From: Laceyella putida
GTDB lineage: Bacteria; Bacillota; Bacilli; Thermoactinomycetales; Thermoactinomycetaceae
Reading direction: 5' to 3'
Assembly (NCBI RefSeq): GCF_042665195.1
Contig: NZ_JBHTBW010000062.1
Span: forward strand, 80,817 to 144,816
DNA: 64,000 bases
The translations under genes and the position numbers were made by a program. How positions within the stretch are numbered: the stretch's first letter is position 1; every line of letters starts with the position of its first letter. This document shows, one piece after another, positions 33,553 through 42,058 of this stretch. The notes beneath the pieces are model-generated. The model had not been told where the DNA came from. It saw only the letters and a program-made list of their open reading frames with translations, and searched no databases.

Positions 33553-34566
33553 ATGAAACGCCGAACGATATATCAACTTCTCATTTTGCTGGCCGTGACG
33601 CTTGTGCTGGCGGGTGGGGCCGGTCCATTATCCGCCATGGCCGTGCCACAGCCAAAGCCTGCTTTGGCTGCCTTTGGGCCGGGTGTGCTCAAACCGGGGG
33701 CACAGGGCAAAGACGTTTATGAATTGCAAGGCCGCCTGAAACTGCTGGGATTGTACACCGGACCGATCAACGGGGTTTTCACCCATCGCACCTACTTGGC
33801 GGTACGGTTGTTTCAATATCGGTTTGGGATGAAAGTGGACGGGACGGTCGGTCCCAAAACCAAGCTGAAATTATGGAAAGCGACGAAGCATTGGACCCCG
33901 GCCATGACGCAACCGAAAAAGGCCGGTGGCTTAAAACCGGGCTCGCGTGGCGGCAATGTGTATGACTTGCAAGGCCGGTTGAAATTCCTCGGATTTTATA
34001 CCGGGAAAATTGATGGACATTATGGAGACCGCACCACCAAAGCGGTGCGTTTGTTCCAATATCGGTTTGGGATGAAAGTGGATGGAGTGGCGGGCCCGGC
34101 AACACTCACCAAGTTGCGCAAAGCCACCAAAAACTATTCCCCAGCCAAAATCGGACAAACCGCCAGAAGAACCAGAACCAAAACGACCTTGCCCCGTTCT
34201 TCCAACGGGTTCAGTCAAAATGATTTAAAACTCTTGGCCCAAGCCGTTCATGCGGAAGGGCGCGGCGAACCGTATGTGGGACAAGTGGCCATCGCTTCGG
34301 TGATTCTCAACCGGATCGAAAGCGAAAAGTTTCCCGACACTATCTCCGGCATTATCTTTCAACCGCTTGCGTTTGAAGCGGTAGCGGATGGACAGATTTG
34401 GATGGAGCCGGACGAAACGGCGAAAAAAGCGGTGATGGACGCCGTGAATGGGTGGGATCCATCAGGTGGAGCCTTGTATTATTTCAACCCCGCTCGCGCC
34501 ACCTCCAAATGGATTTGGAGCCGCCCCCAGATCAAGCGAATCGGCAAACATATCTTCTGTCGTTGA
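33553..34566 (+). CDS. SleB-like cortex/cell-wall hydrolase with two peptidoglycan-binding repeats
   Basis: 337 residues. A signal peptide (LLILLAVTLVLAGGAGPLSAMA), two tandem PG_binding_1 repeats (about 45-110 and 120-185, both with VYELQGRLK/VYDLQGRLK and LFQYRFGMKVDG) and a C-terminal Hydrolase_2 domain with LLAQAVHAEGRGEPYVGQVAIASVILNR, where the Glu is catalytic. B. subtilis SleB has one repeat and 305 residues and works with YpeB; no ypeB adjoins this gene, so it may be a vegetative paralogue. Start uncertain: TTG 33547 has better spacing to AAAGGG than ATG 33553. Confidence 0.85.
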   Translation: MKRRTIYQLLILLAVTLVLAGGAGPLSAMAVPQPKPALAAFGPGVLKPGAQGKDVYELQGRLKLLGLYTGPINGVFTHRTYLAVRLFQYRFGMKVDGTVGPKTKLKLWKATKHWTPAMTQPKKAGGLKPGSRGGNVYDLQGRLKFLGFYTGKIDGHYGDRTTKAVRLFQYRFGMKVDGVAGPATLTKLRKATKNYSPAKIGQTARRTRTKTTLPRSSNGFSQNDLKLLAQAVHAEGRGEPYVGQVAIASVILNRIESEKFPDTISGIIFQPLAFEAVADGQIWMEPDETAKKAVMDAVNGWDPSGGALYYFNPARATSKWIWSRPQIKRIGKHIFCR

Positions 34567-34570
34567 AATG

Positions 34571-34607
34571 ACATCGAGCCTGTGGTCAAGGCTCGATGTT
34601 TCCTTTT
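34571..34607 (+). terminator. Terminator of the SleB-like gene
   Basis: Perfect 10-bp stem ACATCGAGCC/GGCTCGATGT, 9-base loop, then TTCCTTTT. Confidence 0.88.
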
Positions 34608-34660
34608 GTCCGAACATGCTATAATAGGTAGAGGATTTTATTGATAGAGGAGTTGTCGGC

Positions 34661-37021
34661 GTGGAGCAATGGACGCTGAAATCACTGGAATTTAATCGTG
34701 TGAAAGAAATAGTCAAAGAACAAGCCGCGACGGTTTTGGGAAAGGAAAAAATAGATCATTTGCAACCGACTGCCGTGCGTGAGGAAGTGGAACGGCGCCT
34801 TGCGGAAACGAGCGAAGGGATGGATTTGTTGCGCTTAAAAGGCGATGTTCCTTTTGGGGGCATTCGCGATATACGGACCGCCATCCGTCGGGCCAAGATG
34901 GGAGGCATTCTGAATGAGGCGGAATGTCTCGATATCGCGACAACGATTTCCGGCGGGCGCAAGGTAAAGTCCCACCTGCGCCAACTTGAGGTGGAAACAG
35001 CGGCGTTGCCGCGGTTGCGTGAACTGACGGAACAAATTGAAAGTCTGGATCAACTTGAAGAAGAGATTTTTGCTTGTATCGACGAGCATGCTGTGGTCAA
35101 AGATCAAGCCAGTACGGAGTTGCGCCGCATTCGCCAGCAGATGGATGCCGTAAGGCAACAAATCCAGCAAACGTTGAATCAAATGTTGCGCAGTTCCCAC
35201 TATACCAAAATGATGCAAGAACCGTTGATCACGCAACGCTTCGACCGGTACGTGATTCCGGTCAAGCAGGAATATCGGGGGCAATTTGGCGGCATTGTGC
35301 ATGATCAATCCTCTTCGGGAGCCACTCTGTTCATCGAACCGGAAGCCGTGGTGCAGTTGGGAAATCGTCTGCGGGAATTGGAGCTGTCCGAGGAAAGGGA
35401 AGTAGAACGGATTTTAAGCCTGTTGACGGGCAAAGTCCAAGTGATGGCGGAGGAGTTAAGCCGGAACATCGCGCTTTTGGCAGAGCTTGATTTTATCGTT
35501 GCCCGGGCCCGTTATGGTTACCGGGTCAAAGGCGTGTGCCCGGCGATCGCGGAAGACCGCGTGTTAATGTTGAAGCAAGCGCGCCACCCGCTGATCCCTC
35601 GGGAAGAAGTCGTGCCGATCGACGTGGAAATGGGGAAACGGTACCGAGCGGTCATCATCACCGGCCCCAACACCGGCGGGAAGACGGTCACGTTGAAAAC
35701 CATTGGTTTGCTCGCTTTGATGACGCAATCGGGGTTGCCGATTCCCGCGCAGGAAGAAAGCGTGATGCCGATCTTCAGCGGGGTATTTGCGGATATTGGG
35801 GATGAGCAAAGCATTGAACAAAGCTTGAGCACTTTCTCAGGCCATCTCACCAACATCATTCAGATATTGCAACATCTGGATGAAGCGAGCCTGGTCCTGT
35901 TCGACGAGTTGGGGGCGGGAACCGATCCCACAGAAGGGGCGGCGCTCGCGATGGCGATCTTGGAACACGTGATTGAACTTGGTTCCATGGTGGTCGCCAC
36001 CACTCACTACAGCGAGCTGAAATTATTTGCGCACACGCATCCGCAAGCGATCAACGCCAGTGTGGAATTTGATGTGGAAACGTTGCGCCCCACTTACCGG
36101 TTATTGATCGGGGTGCCGGGACGAAGCAATGCGTTTGCGATTTCCAGTCGCCTTGGCTTGCCCGCCTCGATTATTGAAACGGCCAAACAGCACATATCCA
36201 TTGAAGAAAACAAGTTGGAAGAAATGATTGCCAGCTTGACCACTGAACGCAAATGGGCTGAAGAAGAGCGCAAGCAAGCGGAATCGCTGCGGCATGAAGC
36301 GGAAGAACTGGCCCGCGATTTGCGCCGCCAGTTGGATGAGTGGGAAGAAGAAAAGAGGCACGTCAAAGACAAAGCGCGGCGAGAAGCGCGGGATATCGTT
36401 GCCAAAGCGCAGCGGGAAGCGGAAGAAGTGTTGAAAGAATTAAGGGAATGGGCGAAATTGCGCCCACAGGAGTTGAAGGAACACCAGCTGATCGAGGCGA
36501 AAAAGCGATTAGACGCATCCATTCCGGAAATGGAGTTGTCGAAGAAGACGGCGACCCGCTCGGCCAAACCACAGAAGATCAAAGTGGGGGACGAAGTGCT
36601 TGTCTTAACCGTCAACCAAAAAGGGAGCGTCGTGGAAGATCTGGGCAATCACGAGTATCAAGTGCAAATTGGTTTCCTGAAAATGAAAGTGCATCGTGAT
36701 CAACTGGAGAAGCAAGCGGAGTCAAATCAAAAGCAGATGCCGAAGAGTCATTCAACGGTTAAACGGTCCACATCCGATGTCAAACCGGAGTTGGATTTGC
36801 GAGGCAAGTTGGTGGAAGAAGCATTGATGGAGATTGACCAATATTTGGATAAGGCCATTCTAGCCGGTTACAAACAAATCTCCTTGATCCACGGCAAAGG
36901 GACAGGCGCGTTGCGCACAGGCGTTCAGGAGTTTTTGCGCCGTCATCGCAGTGTCAAGTCCTATCGATTGGGGGCACATGGCGAAGGTGGATCGGGAGTG
37001 ACCGTCGTCGAACTGCGCTAG
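34661..37021 (+). CDS. mutS2: Endonuclease MutS2
   Basis: 786 residues. Core and clamp helices (about 1-290), then the MutS ATPase with Walker A GPNTGGKTVTLKT, LSTFSGHLTNI and Walker B VLFDELGAGTDPTEG, a KOW-like insert (about 635-675) and a C-terminal Smr nuclease domain with LDLRG (about 710) and HGKGTGALRTGV. Known to cut branched DNA and curb recombination, and to act on collided ribosomes in B. subtilis. The GTG start has SD AGAGGAG 8 bases ahead. In B. subtilis the lcfA operon lies shortly downstream; here 21 kb of accessory DNA intervenes. Confidence 0.96.
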   Translation: MEQWTLKSLEFNRVKEIVKEQAATVLGKEKIDHLQPTAVREEVERRLAETSEGMDLLRLKGDVPFGGIRDIRTAIRRAKMGGILNEAECLDIATTISGGRKVKSHLRQLEVETAALPRLRELTEQIESLDQLEEEIFACIDEHAVVKDQASTELRRIRQQMDAVRQQIQQTLNQMLRSSHYTKMMQEPLITQRFDRYVIPVKQEYRGQFGGIVHDQSSSGATLFIEPEAVVQLGNRLRELELSEEREVERILSLLTGKVQVMAEELSRNIALLAELDFIVARARYGYRVKGVCPAIAEDRVLMLKQARHPLIPREEVVPIDVEMGKRYRAVIITGPNTGGKTVTLKTIGLLALMTQSGLPIPAQEESVMPIFSGVFADIGDEQSIEQSLSTFSGHLTNIIQILQHLDEASLVLFDELGAGTDPTEGAALAMAILEHVIELGSMVVATTHYSELKLFAHTHPQAINASVEFDVETLRPTYRLLIGVPGRSNAFAISSRLGLPASIIETAKQHISIEENKLEEMIASLTTERKWAEEERKQAESLRHEAEELARDLRRQLDEWEEEKRHVKDKARREARDIVAKAQREAEEVLKELREWAKLRPQELKEHQLIEAKKRLDASIPEMELSKKTATRSAKPQKIKVGDEVLVLTVNQKGSVVEDLGNHEYQVQIGFLKMKVHRDQLEKQAESNQKQMPKSHSTVKRSTSDVKPELDLRGKLVEEALMEIDQYLDKAILAGYKQISLIHGKGTGALRTGVQEFLRRHRSVKSYRLGAHGEGGSGVTVVELR

Positions 37022-37051
37022 AAGCAAAGACGGTTGTGACGGAGGGAAAGT

Positions 37052-37135
37052 ATGAAGTATTTACCGCCGATTTTGGGGACTGTGGCCCTGCTCTTTTTTC
37101 TGGTCGGAGTCATTTGGTTTATGATAAATGCTTAA
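37052..37135 (+). CDS. 27-residue single-membrane-segment peptide
   Basis: MKYLPPILGTVALLFFLVGV followed by IWFMINA: a short basic start and one membrane helix. SD GGAGGGAAAG lies just ahead of the ATG (37041-37050), the stop is followed within 6 bases by a strong terminator, and it is 30 bases behind mutS2, so it is probably the last gene of that transcript. No family recognised. Comparable to other tiny membrane peptides that tune a larger membrane complex, but the partner is unknown. Confidence 0.65.
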   Translation: MKYLPPILGTVALLFFLVGVIWFMINA

Positions 37136-37140
37136 CAGCG

Positions 37141-37179
37141 AAAGCCTAGCGTAGGGTAAACGACGCTAGGCTTTTGACT
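37141..37179. terminator. Terminator between the mutS2 transcript and the convergent subtilase
   Basis: A 12-bp stem AAAGCCTAGCGT/ACGCTAGGCTTT (37141-37152 with 37163-37174), a 10-base loop, and a T-rich tail on the plus strand. Confidence 0.88.
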
Positions 37180-37184
37180 CTTTT

Positions 37185-38309
37185 TTAAGGGCAGATGATG
37201 CGCAAACGGCCAAAAGACTGACCCGGTACGGGAACGGGACATTGGTCTTCAATGGCGTAGCGGATTTGGGTGTTGGTCTTGCCCTGGCTCGCCAAATAAG
37301 CGGCGGCCCCGCTTACGAATGCGGTGGACATGGAAACGCCAGATAAGGTTTGGTATGCGCCGCCAAGGTAGGTGGTAATGATATTGACGCCGGGTGCGCC
37401 AACATCAATCCAGTTGCCGTAGGAAGAGAAAGAGCATTTGTTGTCATTTTGGTCTGTGCAAGCCACGGCGATGACATTGGTGTAATAGGCGGGATAGCTC
37501 GGTGTGGTGCTGGCGGAGCTTCCCGCCGCCGCCACGAGAACAGCGCCTTTGCTCCAGGCGTAGTTCACCGCGGTTTCCAGTGCGATGCTGCTGGTGGAAC
37601 CGCCCAAGCTTAAGTTGATCACTTTGGCGCCTTGGTCAGCCGCATAGGAGATGCCGCTGGCGATATCGGCAAATGTGCCGCTGCCGCTGTCGTTCAATAC
37701 GCGAATGGCAAGGATTTGCGCCGTGTTCGTCGTGCCGGCAACGCCGATTCCGTTGTTTATATTGGCTGCCGCGATTCCCGCCATCGCCGTGCCATGGCCA
37801 TTGCCGTCTTGCGAGACGCTGTCGTCATCGACAAAATCCCATCCTTGGATCACTTTTCCGGAGAGATCGGGGTGGTCTGCTAGCACGCCCGTATCGATGA
37901 CGGCCAATTTGACGCTATTCTCGGTCCCTGTAAAAGGGCCGCCGATTTTTTGCAAGCCCCATTGTTGCGGGTAGTAAGGGTCATTGGGAGCGGCGAGCGC
38001 GTGGGCAATATAGTTGGGCTCCACATATTCCACCTGGGGGAGCTTTTTGTATTTGTTCATCATCTCGGAGACGGATTTCCCTTTGAACTGGATCACTTCA
38101 AACCCTAGCTTTTCGTTCCGTTTCAGCACTTTGGCGTCGTTTTGTTGGTGGATATTTGCTTTTGTCTGTATGGAAGCGCTTTCTTTAAACTTGACGATCA
38201 GTTGGTCTGGGGCAAAACTGGTTTGCTTGGCTGGTTGGGCAAAGGCGAGGGTGGGGAGGGAGAAGATCAAAAGCAGGATGGCAAACATCATGAAGCGTTT
38301 TGGGATCAT
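37185..38309 (-). CDS. Divergent thermitase-type subtilase paralogue (S8), oxyanion Asn replaced
   Basis: 374 residues: signal peptide (to about 25), an inhibitor-type propeptide (about 30-105) and an S8 domain. Catalytic Asp139 (VIDTGV), His172 (GHGTAMAG) and Ser326 (SGVSMSTAFV) remain. The oxyanion-hole Asn, part of AAAGN in thermitase, is Ser264 here (AAAGSS), and the usual GTSMATPHV has become GVSMSTAFV. Three or more Cys and a Pro-rich end (CPVPVPGQSFG) are extra. Activity is probably low or altered. SD AAAGGAGG before ATG 38309. Lies 123 bases downstream of the thermitase gene, same strand, and clearly a tandem duplicate. Confidence 0.88.
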   Translation of the reverse strand: MIPKRFMMFAILLLIFSLPTLAFAQPAKQTSFAPDQLIVKFKESASIQTKANIHQQNDAKVLKRNEKLGFEVIQFKGKSVSEMMNKYKKLPQVEYVEPNYIAHALAAPNDPYYPQQWGLQKIGGPFTGTENSVKLAVIDTGVLADHPDLSGKVIQGWDFVDDDSVSQDGNGHGTAMAGIAAANINNGIGVAGTTNTAQILAIRVLNDSGSGTFADIASGISYAADQGAKVINLSLGGSTSSIALETAVNYAWSKGAVLVAAAGSSASTTPSYPAYYTNVIAVACTDQNDNKCSFSSYGNWIDVGAPGVNIITTYLGGAYQTLSGVSMSTAFVSGAAAYLASQGKTNTQIRYAIEDQCPVPVPGQSFGRLRIICP

Positions 38310-38395
38310 GAGAATCCTCCTTTTGCATTGGTTTTTGACAAGATCCTTCAAATACTGGTCTTACTTGCGGGGATGTGAATGGCAAATATGAAATG

Positions 38396-38417
38396 GACCA
38401 CACCCGCGGGTGTGGTC
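38396..38417. terminator. Perfect 22-base palindrome between the two subtilase genes
   Basis: GACCACACCCG directly joined to CGGGTGTGGTC, 16 bases past the thermitase stop. Without a T-run it is a weak terminator at best; it could also be a protein-binding site ahead of the paralogue. Confidence 0.5.
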
Positions 38418-38432
38418 AGTGGTTATGGTCCC

Positions 38433-39596
38433 TTAATATTGCACGGCTTTATAAGCGTTGACGCGTCCTTTTGTCCAGTATGTTCCGGTGCCGCTGATTT
38501 GGTCAGCGGTGTTTTCAATGGCCGCGCGGATATTGGAAGCGCTACGTCCCTGCGAAGCCAACAGGCCCGCTACCCCGGCAACGTGAGGCGTCGCCATGGA
38601 GGTTCCGCTCAAGGAAGCATAACTGCTGGTTGGGTATGTGGAGTAAATGCTGGAGCCTGGAGCGGCAACCTCTACCCAAGTGCCATAAGAAGAGAAGGAA
38701 GATTTGGTATCGCTGGAAGTCGTAGAAGCGACTGCGATCGCATTGGAGTAGTAAGCCGGATAGTTAGGAGCGGAGGTTCCGGCGTTGCCGGCAGCCGCCA
38801 CAACAACGGAGCCTTTGTTCCAAGCGTAGTTGACCGCATCTTGCAAACCGGTGGCGCCGGAAGTGCCGCCCAAGCTTAAGCTGATGACGTCGGCCCCTTG
38901 ATCAGCCGCGTAAGTGATTCCGTTTGCCACGGCTGTCCAGGTGCCGCTGCCGCTGTTGTCGAGCACGCGTACTGCCAGGATGGAAGCTTTCGGGGCGGTA
39001 CCCGCGATCCCCGTGCCGTTGTTGGTCACCGCGGCGGCGATACCCGCGCAGTGGGTGCCATGTCCGTTACCGTCTTGTGGAGTGGCGTCATTGTCAACGA
39101 AGTCCCAGCCGCCCACCACTTTGCCGGCCAAGTCGGGATGGTTGGATTGCACCCCGGTGTCGACAATGGCGATTTTCGCGCCTGTGCCGTCAGCGATATC
39201 CCATGCTTGCGGAGCTTGGATTTTTTGTGGCCCCCATTGCTGGCTGCTGAAGTAGGGGTCGTTTGGCGTATAGTCGGCATGGACATAGAAGTTTGGCTCA
39301 GCGTACTCGACGTTTGGGTCTTTTTTCAGTTTGGCTACCGTCTCTTCAACAGAGCCTTTCACCTTGACGACTTCAAAGTCCAATTTGCTGTTTTTCTCCA
39401 CAACTTGCCCGTTTGCTTTGGCGCGAGCCGATTGGACGGCGCTGGCGGAGGCGGTGTCTTTGTATTTCACCACGACTTCACCGGGCGCATACAGCTTGCC
39501 GGCTTTGCTGTCCACTTCTTCGGCGAAGATGGCCGACGGCAGGGCGACACTGGCAAACAATGCAAATGAAGCCAGCAGGGAAACGCTCTTTTTCAT
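38433..39596 (-). CDS. Thermitase-type secreted serine protease (S8)
   Basis: 387 residues: signal peptide (about 1-25), propeptide (about 33-108) and a mature part from Tyr109 (YTPNDPYFSSQQWGPQKIQ) of 279 residues, the length of thermitase. Catalytic Asp146, His179 and Ser333 fit thermitase Asp38, His71 and Ser225; the oxyanion Asn is present in AAAGNAG. A calcium-stabilised, thermostable extracellular protease with broad specificity. Mature sequence differs from remembered thermitase at only scattered sites, which points to Thermoactinomyces or Laceyella. SD AAAGGAGG, 8 bases before the ATG. Confidence 0.96.
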   Translation of the reverse strand: MKKSVSLLASFALFASVALPSAIFAEEVDSKAGKLYAPGEVVVKYKDTASASAVQSARAKANGQVVEKNSKLDFEVVKVKGSVEETVAKLKKDPNVEYAEPNFYVHADYTPNDPYFSSQQWGPQKIQAPQAWDIADGTGAKIAIVDTGVQSNHPDLAGKVVGGWDFVDNDATPQDGNGHGTHCAGIAAAVTNNGTGIAGTAPKASILAVRVLDNSGSGTWTAVANGITYAADQGADVISLSLGGTSGATGLQDAVNYAWNKGSVVVAAAGNAGTSAPNYPAYYSNAIAVASTTSSDTKSSFSSYGTWVEVAAPGSSIYSTYPTSSYASLSGTSMATPHVAGVAGLLASQGRSASNIRAAIENTADQISGTGTYWTKGRVNAYKAVQY

Positions 39597-39689
39597 GAAA
39601 TATCCTCCTTTAGGAGTGGATTCGCCTTTTTAAAGTTTGCATGATTCCAACGATTATGGTTTTGATGGTGGAGCTTTGCGGTGTCTCGT

Positions 39690-39810
39690 CAACCGTCCGT
39701 GTGCGGCAAAGGCCCACAGCACTTGACGGCGGCCATGCCCTGTGCGTGCCGAATACCATGGAATTCCCGCTCAAGGAAGCATAAGTGCTGGTTGGGTAAG
39801 TGGTTTAGAT
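39690..39810 (-). pseudogene. Relic of a third thermitase-type gene
   Basis: Minus strand around 39804-39760 reads TYPTSTYASLSGNSM, the segment around the catalytic Ser of thermitase (STYASLSGTSMATPHVAG), and at DNA level 39765-39800 matches 38605-38640 of the intact gene closely. After the Ser region the frame shifts; another frame gives HAQGMAAV, like the HVAGMAAL helix that should follow. No other part of the gene remains. It reads STY where the intact local copy has SSY, so it is a separate copy and not a recent partial duplication of that gene. Confidence 0.7.
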
Positions 39811-40469
39811 ATGGAATGGTTACATCCATCGAGATTTCGTCATAAGCCAGGTGGGATCGGATGCTCAAGTGCATATACGCTTTTGGGGCTAACCGAAAAC
39901 AAGGTTGCTGAGGGAACTATACTTGCCAGTCAAACGAGGGAAGAAGCAAACGAAATCTTCGTTTTCACAGACAACGTCAACCTTTCTTGAGACAATCAAC
40001 AGCAGGATTTTGTCAAAGCTTCCCGGCCGTTCATCATCGAATGAATGAACACAGGATTGGAATGCGTAAGGTTGGAATGGCTGTCGGCAGCAAACCAGAT
40101 GATAAGAGAAAAGAAGCAAATAGGAAGAGAACAAAAAAGGTGGTTCGTCATGATTGAAATGAACAGGCGGGGAATATTATTTCAGCCCCTCCTTTCATGT
40201 TTGACTATATTATCTTTTCGTTAATTGATTAAGATTTCCTCCCTATAAACATAAAAAAATAATAATATTTTTGTTTCTAATAAATGGTATTATTTTGATT
40301 CAATTTAGAAGTTGTGGAATGATATGGTCAATATGCGTGTTTAGTTTGACTTAAGTAATGTAAATCGATAAAGTGCATAGAAATACTTGGGTAACGAACG
40401 AGTTTTAAAATAAGACATGGAAAATAAAAAATTTGGTTAGAGGTATGATGTGTATATTTTACAACCGCA
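39811..40469. other. Gene-free, AT-rich stretch
   Basis: No gene recognised in about 660 bases. The part from about 40200 to 40470 is very AT-rich compared with its surroundings. A 24-codon frame beginning at the ATG 40150, after AAAAAAGGTGG, is the only candidate and is not supported. Several TATAAT-like and TTGACT-like words occur by composition. Confidence 0.4.
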
Positions 40470-40497
40470 AAGAAAAAAGGCCTTGATGGGCCTTTAA
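40470..40497 (-). terminator. Terminator of the small gene at 40500-40697
   Basis: Minus strand: AAAGGCC/GGCCTTT stem with 6-base loop, followed by TTTTTTCT, 5 bases past the stop. Confidence 0.85.
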
Positions 40498-40499
40498 CT

Positions 40500-40697
40500 T
40501 TATTCGTCTATATGAAACTTTCTCATCTCTCTTTTTAATTGGTTCATATAAGCCATCATTTCTTGTTTTTTTGCTGGATGATATTGCTGGGGATGAAGGG
40601 AGATCTCATGCAGGATTTGTTCGGCTCGTTGATAGCTCGCTTGTAGTAAGCGATAATATGATTTCTTGGCTGGTGCCGTGGTGATGGTTGTGCTCAT
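40500..40697 (-). CDS. Small helical protein of unknown function
   Basis: 65 residues starting MSTTITTAPAKKSYYRLLQA, with helices rich in Gln, Glu and Lys (SYQRAEQILHEISLHPQQYH and QEMMAYMNQLKREMRKF). No signal or membrane part; probably a soluble cytoplasmic protein. No family recognised. The SD AAGGAG lies 9 bases before ATG 40697 and 3 bases before an alternative ATG 40703, so the former is preferred. Own terminator. It stands alone between AT-rich DNA and the divergent exporter gene. Confidence 0.72.
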   Translation of the reverse strand: MSTTITTAPAKKSYYRLLQASYQRAEQILHEISLHPQQYHPAKKQEMMAYMNQLKREMRKFHIDE

Positions 40698-40888
40698 GCT
40701 CATCCGCTCCTTACGTAACAATTCAACCAATTATTATCATATCAAATTGTCTGTCTGTAGGGAATATTTTCAAATCAAATTGGATTCGGCGATCATCCGT
40801 TAACCAAAAAAAGTGAGGAATTGATTATTGGCGATCATTCTGTTGTAATATAATGATACTATGACAAAAAGAATTAGAGTGAGGAATC

Positions 40889-41881
40889 ATGAAGATCGGA
40901 TATCGGACAGTAAAGACCGCAGTTGGAACGACATTATCGTTGGCCATTGCCCAGTGGTTGGGTTTGCAATTTTACAGTTCCGCCGCGATTATTACCATTT
41001 TGTGCATTAAAACGACAAAAAAGAAATCGTACCAAACCGCATGGGAACGGATAGTCGGGTTTGCGCTGGGAATGGCTACTTCCACGATTATTTTTGAGTT
41101 GATCGGTTACCATGCCTGGGCCTTGGCTTTGGTGTTGTTGGCCTTTATTCCCCTGTGCGTGAAACTGAATGCGACCGATGGCATCATTTCCGCGACGGTC
41201 ATCATTTTGCATCTGTATTTACTGAAACACGTTTCCCTCGCGATTGTGCTCAACGAGATTCTTCTGCTGGTCATCGGAATCGGGATGGCGATGTTGGCCA
41301 ATTGGCACATGCCAAGCAATGAAAGGAAATTAAAAGAGAGCCAGGCAAAAATCGAAGCCAATTTCCGGACCATTTTGCACGAGTTTGCCGCTTATCTCCG
41401 TGAAGGAAACCAACATTGGGACGGAAAAGAGATAACCGAGACGGCGCGGTTGTTAAAAGAGGCCAAATCGTTGGCTTTGCGGGATATAGAAAATGTGGCG
41501 CCTTATGATTGTGCGTATTATTATCGGTACTTTGAGATGAGGGAACGGCAATTTGAGATCCTTGAGCGGATTGCGCCAAGTGTCTCTTCATTGGATCAGT
41601 GTTGCCAGCAAGGGAAGTTGATTGGCGATTTTCTCGACAGATTGGCCAATGCGGTGCATCCGGGAAATACGGCGTCATATTATCTGGAAGAGCTGGAACA
41701 GATGAGCGATCGGTTTAAGGCGTCCCCGCTCCCGCAGACACGGGAGGAATTTGAGACACGTGCCGCTTTGTATCACTTTGTTGGCGAGATGAAACGGTAC
41801 TTGAAAATCAAACGCGACTTGTGGATTAAGCAAAAGAAAAAAGAAGAGACGGAAAAACATAAGCTCAACAGGACAAAGTGA
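40889..41881 (+). CDS. Aromatic acid exporter family protein (ArAE_1/FUSC-like)
   Basis: 330 residues. N-terminal membrane half with about five to six helices (KTAVGTTLSLAIAQWLGL, SAAIITILCIKTTKKKSY) and a C-terminal cytoplasmic helical half (about 145-330) with a highly charged end. The family in Bacilli (YqjA, YgaE) is annotated as putative aromatic-acid exporters by similarity to AaeB; the substrate is untested. A TATAAT at 40849-40854 and SD TGAGGAA precede it. Monocistronic. Confidence 0.82.
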   Translation: MKIGYRTVKTAVGTTLSLAIAQWLGLQFYSSAAIITILCIKTTKKKSYQTAWERIVGFALGMATSTIIFELIGYHAWALALVLLAFIPLCVKLNATDGIISATVIILHLYLLKHVSLAIVLNEILLLVIGIGMAMLANWHMPSNERKLKESQAKIEANFRTILHEFAAYLREGNQHWDGKEITETARLLKEAKSLALRDIENVAPYDCAYYYRYFEMRERQFEILERIAPSVSSLDQCCQQGKLIGDFLDRLANAVHPGNTASYYLEELEQMSDRFKASPLPQTREEFETRAALYHFVGEMKRYLKIKRDLWIKQKKKEETEKHKLNRTK

Positions 41882-42058
41882 TGGGGTTGAGAGGGGGAGC
41901 GGCTGGCGGAAAGGCCGTTCCTCTTTCGCTCAAGCGCTTTTTTTATGCTGTCTACAATCTTTTCTCTATCACACGCCGCCAGATGATTGAAAATGCGGAA
42001 TGTACTATATAATGAAATAAAGGTGTTGGTTTGACCAAGAAGAAAGGGGAGCATGCAT

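Noticed and set aside
38898..39569. A 223-codon open frame on the plus strand over the thermitase gene
   Set aside because: Mirror frame of a certain protease gene.
40150..40224. A 24-codon frame after AAAAAAGGTGG in the AT-rich region
   Set aside because: The SD is only partial, the product has no feature, and the region is otherwise non-coding.
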